Part shown: positions 48,835 through 50,561 of the stretch, piece after piece
Numbering within the stretch: the stretch's first letter is position 1
Layout: each line of letters opens with the position of its first letter
From: Sphingomonas echinoides
GTDB lineage: Bacteria; Pseudomonadota; Alphaproteobacteria; Sphingomonadales; Sphingomonadaceae
DNA: 50,561 nucleotides
Reading direction: 5' to 3'
NCBI RefSeq assembly: GCF_029623395.1
Contig: NZ_JAPYKK010000033.1
Location: forward strand, 1-50,561
Made by a program: the position numbers and the translations under genes
The notes under the pieces: generated by a model
Told to the model about the DNA's origin: nothing
Seen by the model: the letters and a program-made list of their open reading frames with translations, nothing else
The model's database searches: none

Positions 48835-50561
48835 TGCTGGTAATAGCGATTGTAGCGCGCCGAATAATATTGCCCGCCCAACGCCTCCGAATGCGGATCG
48901 ACCATGGTGAGCACCGCCCCCAGCACGTGCGCGCCATCCTGTTCCAGCCCGGCCAAAGCGCTGTCGATCGCCGAGACCGGAGTCGCATTCCATTTGACCA
49001 GCAACACCACGCCATCCGCCAGCTTCGCCAGCGTGCGCGCATCCGCGACGCCGAGCAGCGGCGGCGTATCGAGCAGGATGTAATCGTACCGCGTCCGCGC
49101 CTGGTCGAGCAGCATCGCCATCGCACCGGTGTCGAACAGGTCGATCGGGGTAAAGGTCGGCGCCCGCACGCACAGCAGCTCCAACCCGCCGATCTCGTCG
49201 CGGAGCGTCGCGTGCGCGAGGTCGATGTCGCCGCGCAGCACGTCGAGCGTACCCGCGATCGGCCGCTGCCCCAAGCCGTCAGCCAGTCCGGCGCGACGGA
49301 CGTCGCAGTCGATCAGCAGGACACGGTCCCCCGACAACGCCATGACGCGCGCCAGCGACAGCGCGCAGGTCGTCTTGCCTTCGGACGGCAGCGTCGATCC
49401 GATCGCGATGATCTTCGCGCCCCCGGGCCGGATGAACGCACGGATCGTCCGGAACGCTTCCGAATAGGCGGAGATCGGGTGATCCCGCAATGTGTCGGCC
49501 GGGGTACACCGTCGGCCTTCGGAATCGCGCAGCCGCCGCGCGCGCAATTGCGGGATCGCGGCGACGAAGGTCACCCCCAGCATCGTCTCCACATCTTCCG
49601 GGCTCCGGATCGCGGTTTGCAACGCCTCCGCCGCCGCCGCTGCGCCGATCCCGAGCACGAAGCCGACCAGCAACCCGGCAACCCCGATCGCGGGACGATT
49701 GGGATAGGTCGGCCGCGCCAGCACCACGGCGCTTTCCAGGATCCGCGCTTGCGGCTCGGTGCTGCGTTGCGCCTGCGCCGCCTGCTGCACCGTTCCGGCC
49801 ATCCGATTGTACGCGGTGGTTGCGGCATCCGCCTTGCGCTGGAGTCCCTCGGCGCGCACCGCCGCCTGCCCGTTGACCGCGATTTCCTGCTTGAGCACCG
49901 CAAGTTGCTGCGCAAGATCGGACGCCTTGGCCGTGGCGGACCGCGCTTCGCTGCGCAATCCTTCGATGATCCGCGTCTGCTCGAGACGGATTTGCTGGTC
50001 GAGCGCCTCGATCTGTTGCTTGCTCTGGATCAGCGCGGGAAACTTCTCGCCATACCGCGCGGCGAGTTGCGCGCGCTGGCGCTCGGCCTCGGTCCGCTGA
50101 CGCCGCAAGTCGGTGATGACGGGCGCGGACAGCACCGCGGACACCGCGTCCGATCCGCCGGTCGCGATCTGGCGCTCGGCCGCGGCGACGTTGGAGCGCA
50201 ACGCAGCAGCCTCCGCCTTCGCCGACGCAAGCTGCTGCGCGATCGGCCCGACCTGCTGATCGTTGATCGTGCCGACCCCGCCGCCCTGAACGATCCCGCT
50301 GTCCGCCCGATAGCGCGCGACACTCGCAGCGGCCGCTTCGGCTTCCTGACTCAGCCGAAGCAGCGCGGCCCGGCCGGTCTCGGTTTGGCGGGTCGCGCTG
50401 CTCGCCTGAACGTCGGCGGTGCTGTCTATATAAGCCAGCGCCAGCGCATTGGAGATCCGCGCCGCCTTGCTCGCGTCGCGCGACCGAAACCCGATCGTGA
50501 GGACGTAACTGCGTTCCTGTTGCGCCACCGTCAGACGCTGGAGCACCGCCGACGTCGCGGT
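48831..50561 (-). CDS. Wzc-type polysaccharide chain-length/tyrosine autokinase (partial, N-terminus off window)
   Basis: 576 residues are visible and the frame runs through the window edge at 50561. In order: the end of a Wzz-type periplasmic domain with long coiled coils (about the first 270), a membrane segment (GVAGLLVGFVLGIGAAAAAE), then a cytoplasmic BY-kinase with Walker A GSTLPSEGKTT, Walker A' VLLIDCDVRRAG and Walker B YDYILLDTPP. The C-terminus carries the tyrosine cluster YYSARYNRYYQQ that is autophosphorylated in this family. It controls chain length and export of exopolysaccharide with an outer-membrane Wza-type partner, expected outside the window. Confidence 0.94.
   Translation of the reverse strand, partial: TATSAVLQRLTVAQQERSYVLTIGFRSRDASKAARISNALALAYIDSTADVQASSATRQTETGRAALLRLSQEAEAAAASVARYRADSGIVQGGGVGTINDQQVGPIAQQLASAKAEAAALRSNVAAAERQIATGGSDAVSAVLSAPVITDLRRQRTEAERQRAQLAARYGEKFPALIQSKQQIEALDQQIRLEQTRIIEGLRSEARSATAKASDLAQQLAVLKQEIAVNGQAAVRAEGLQRKADAATTAYNRMAGTVQQAAQAQRSTEPQARILESAVVLARPTYPNRPAIGVAGLLVGFVLGIGAAAAAEALQTAIRSPEDVETMLGVTFVAAIPQLRARRLRDSEGRRCTPADTLRDHPISAYSEAFRTIRAFIRPGGAKIIAIGSTLPSEGKTTCALSLARVMALSGDRVLLIDCDVRRAGLADGLGQRPIAGTLDVLRGDIDLAHATLRDEIGGLELLCVRAPTFTPIDLFDTGAMAMLLDQARTRYDYILLDTPPLLGVADARTLAKLADGVVLLVKWNATPVSAIDSALAGLEQDGAHVLGAVLTMVDPHSEALGGQYYSARYNRYYQQ

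Noticed and set aside
1..50561. tRNA genes, rRNA genes, CRISPR arrays and insertion sequences
   Set aside because: No cloverleaf, spaced direct-repeat array, transposase or terminal inverted repeats were found by reading both strands; a tRNA or covariance-model scan was not possible.

Overview
The window is high-GC DNA from an alphaproteobacterium, most likely a sphingomonad (Sphingomonas or a close relative). This is inferred from two large TonB-dependent receptors with a DIIVTG or DIVVTG-type TonB box, dense ATGA/GTGA-coupled operons, Tat-type signal peptides on small enzymes, a FixJ-type two-component pair, and exopolysaccharide genes at the right edge. No tRNA, rRNA, CRISPR array or intact insertion sequence was seen. 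High GC makes long antisense open frames common; these were left out.

Region 1 (1-9003) looks like an uptake and catabolic locus: the end of a c-type cytochrome, an SMP-30/gluconolactonase-like protein, an ABM-like barrel protein, a two-cupin protein, an ACS-type MFS transporter, a second cupin protein and a TonB-dependent receptor. Three of its promoter regions carry the same 12-bp near-palindrome (ATCnTATAnGAT) 32-39 bp before a start codon, which indicates one local regulon. The substrate is not evident. Region 2 (9444-14983) has two divergent secreted alpha/beta hydrolases, a DUF1349 protein with a maltose-acetyltransferase-like partner divergent from a TetR regulator (perfect 14-bp palindrome between them), and a Crp/Fnr regulator.

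Region 3 (15091-28419) is the most unusual part: 13 co-directional genes, mostly overlapping by 1-14 bases or separated by fewer than 10. In order they encode inositol-3-phosphate synthase, an HD-like protein, a methyltransferase with a cysteine-less Trm112-like head, a Gfo/Idh oxidoreductase, a zinc-ribbon/degenerate MBL protein, a YcaO protein, an IolE/IolI-like TIM barrel, a GT4, a PIG-L deacetylase, a GT2, another GT4, a pyruvyl-transferase-like protein and a GT2. The set reads as a biosynthetic cluster for an inositol-derived, glycosylated, perhaps amidine- or thioamide-containing product. Part of it mirrors the first steps of mycothiol synthesis (inositol phosphate, GT4, PIG-L). A 5' leader stem that pairs with the ribosome binding site precedes the first gene.

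Region 4 (28734-42054) holds rlmJ, corA, a CzcA/CusA-type RND efflux operon (adaptor, pump, outer-membrane channel) divergent from a FixJ-type sensor/regulator pair with a striking inverted repeat between them, a dicarboxylate/amino-acid:cation symporter, and a cysE - class I amidotransferase - small lipoprotein operon ended by a strong terminator. Region 5 (42260-50561) has a second TonB-dependent receptor, a SleB-type cell-wall hydrolase, and the start of an exopolysaccharide locus: sugar-phosphate transferase, O-antigen-ligase/polymerase-like membrane protein, a small exported protein, and a Wzc-type tyrosine autokinase cut by the window edge.
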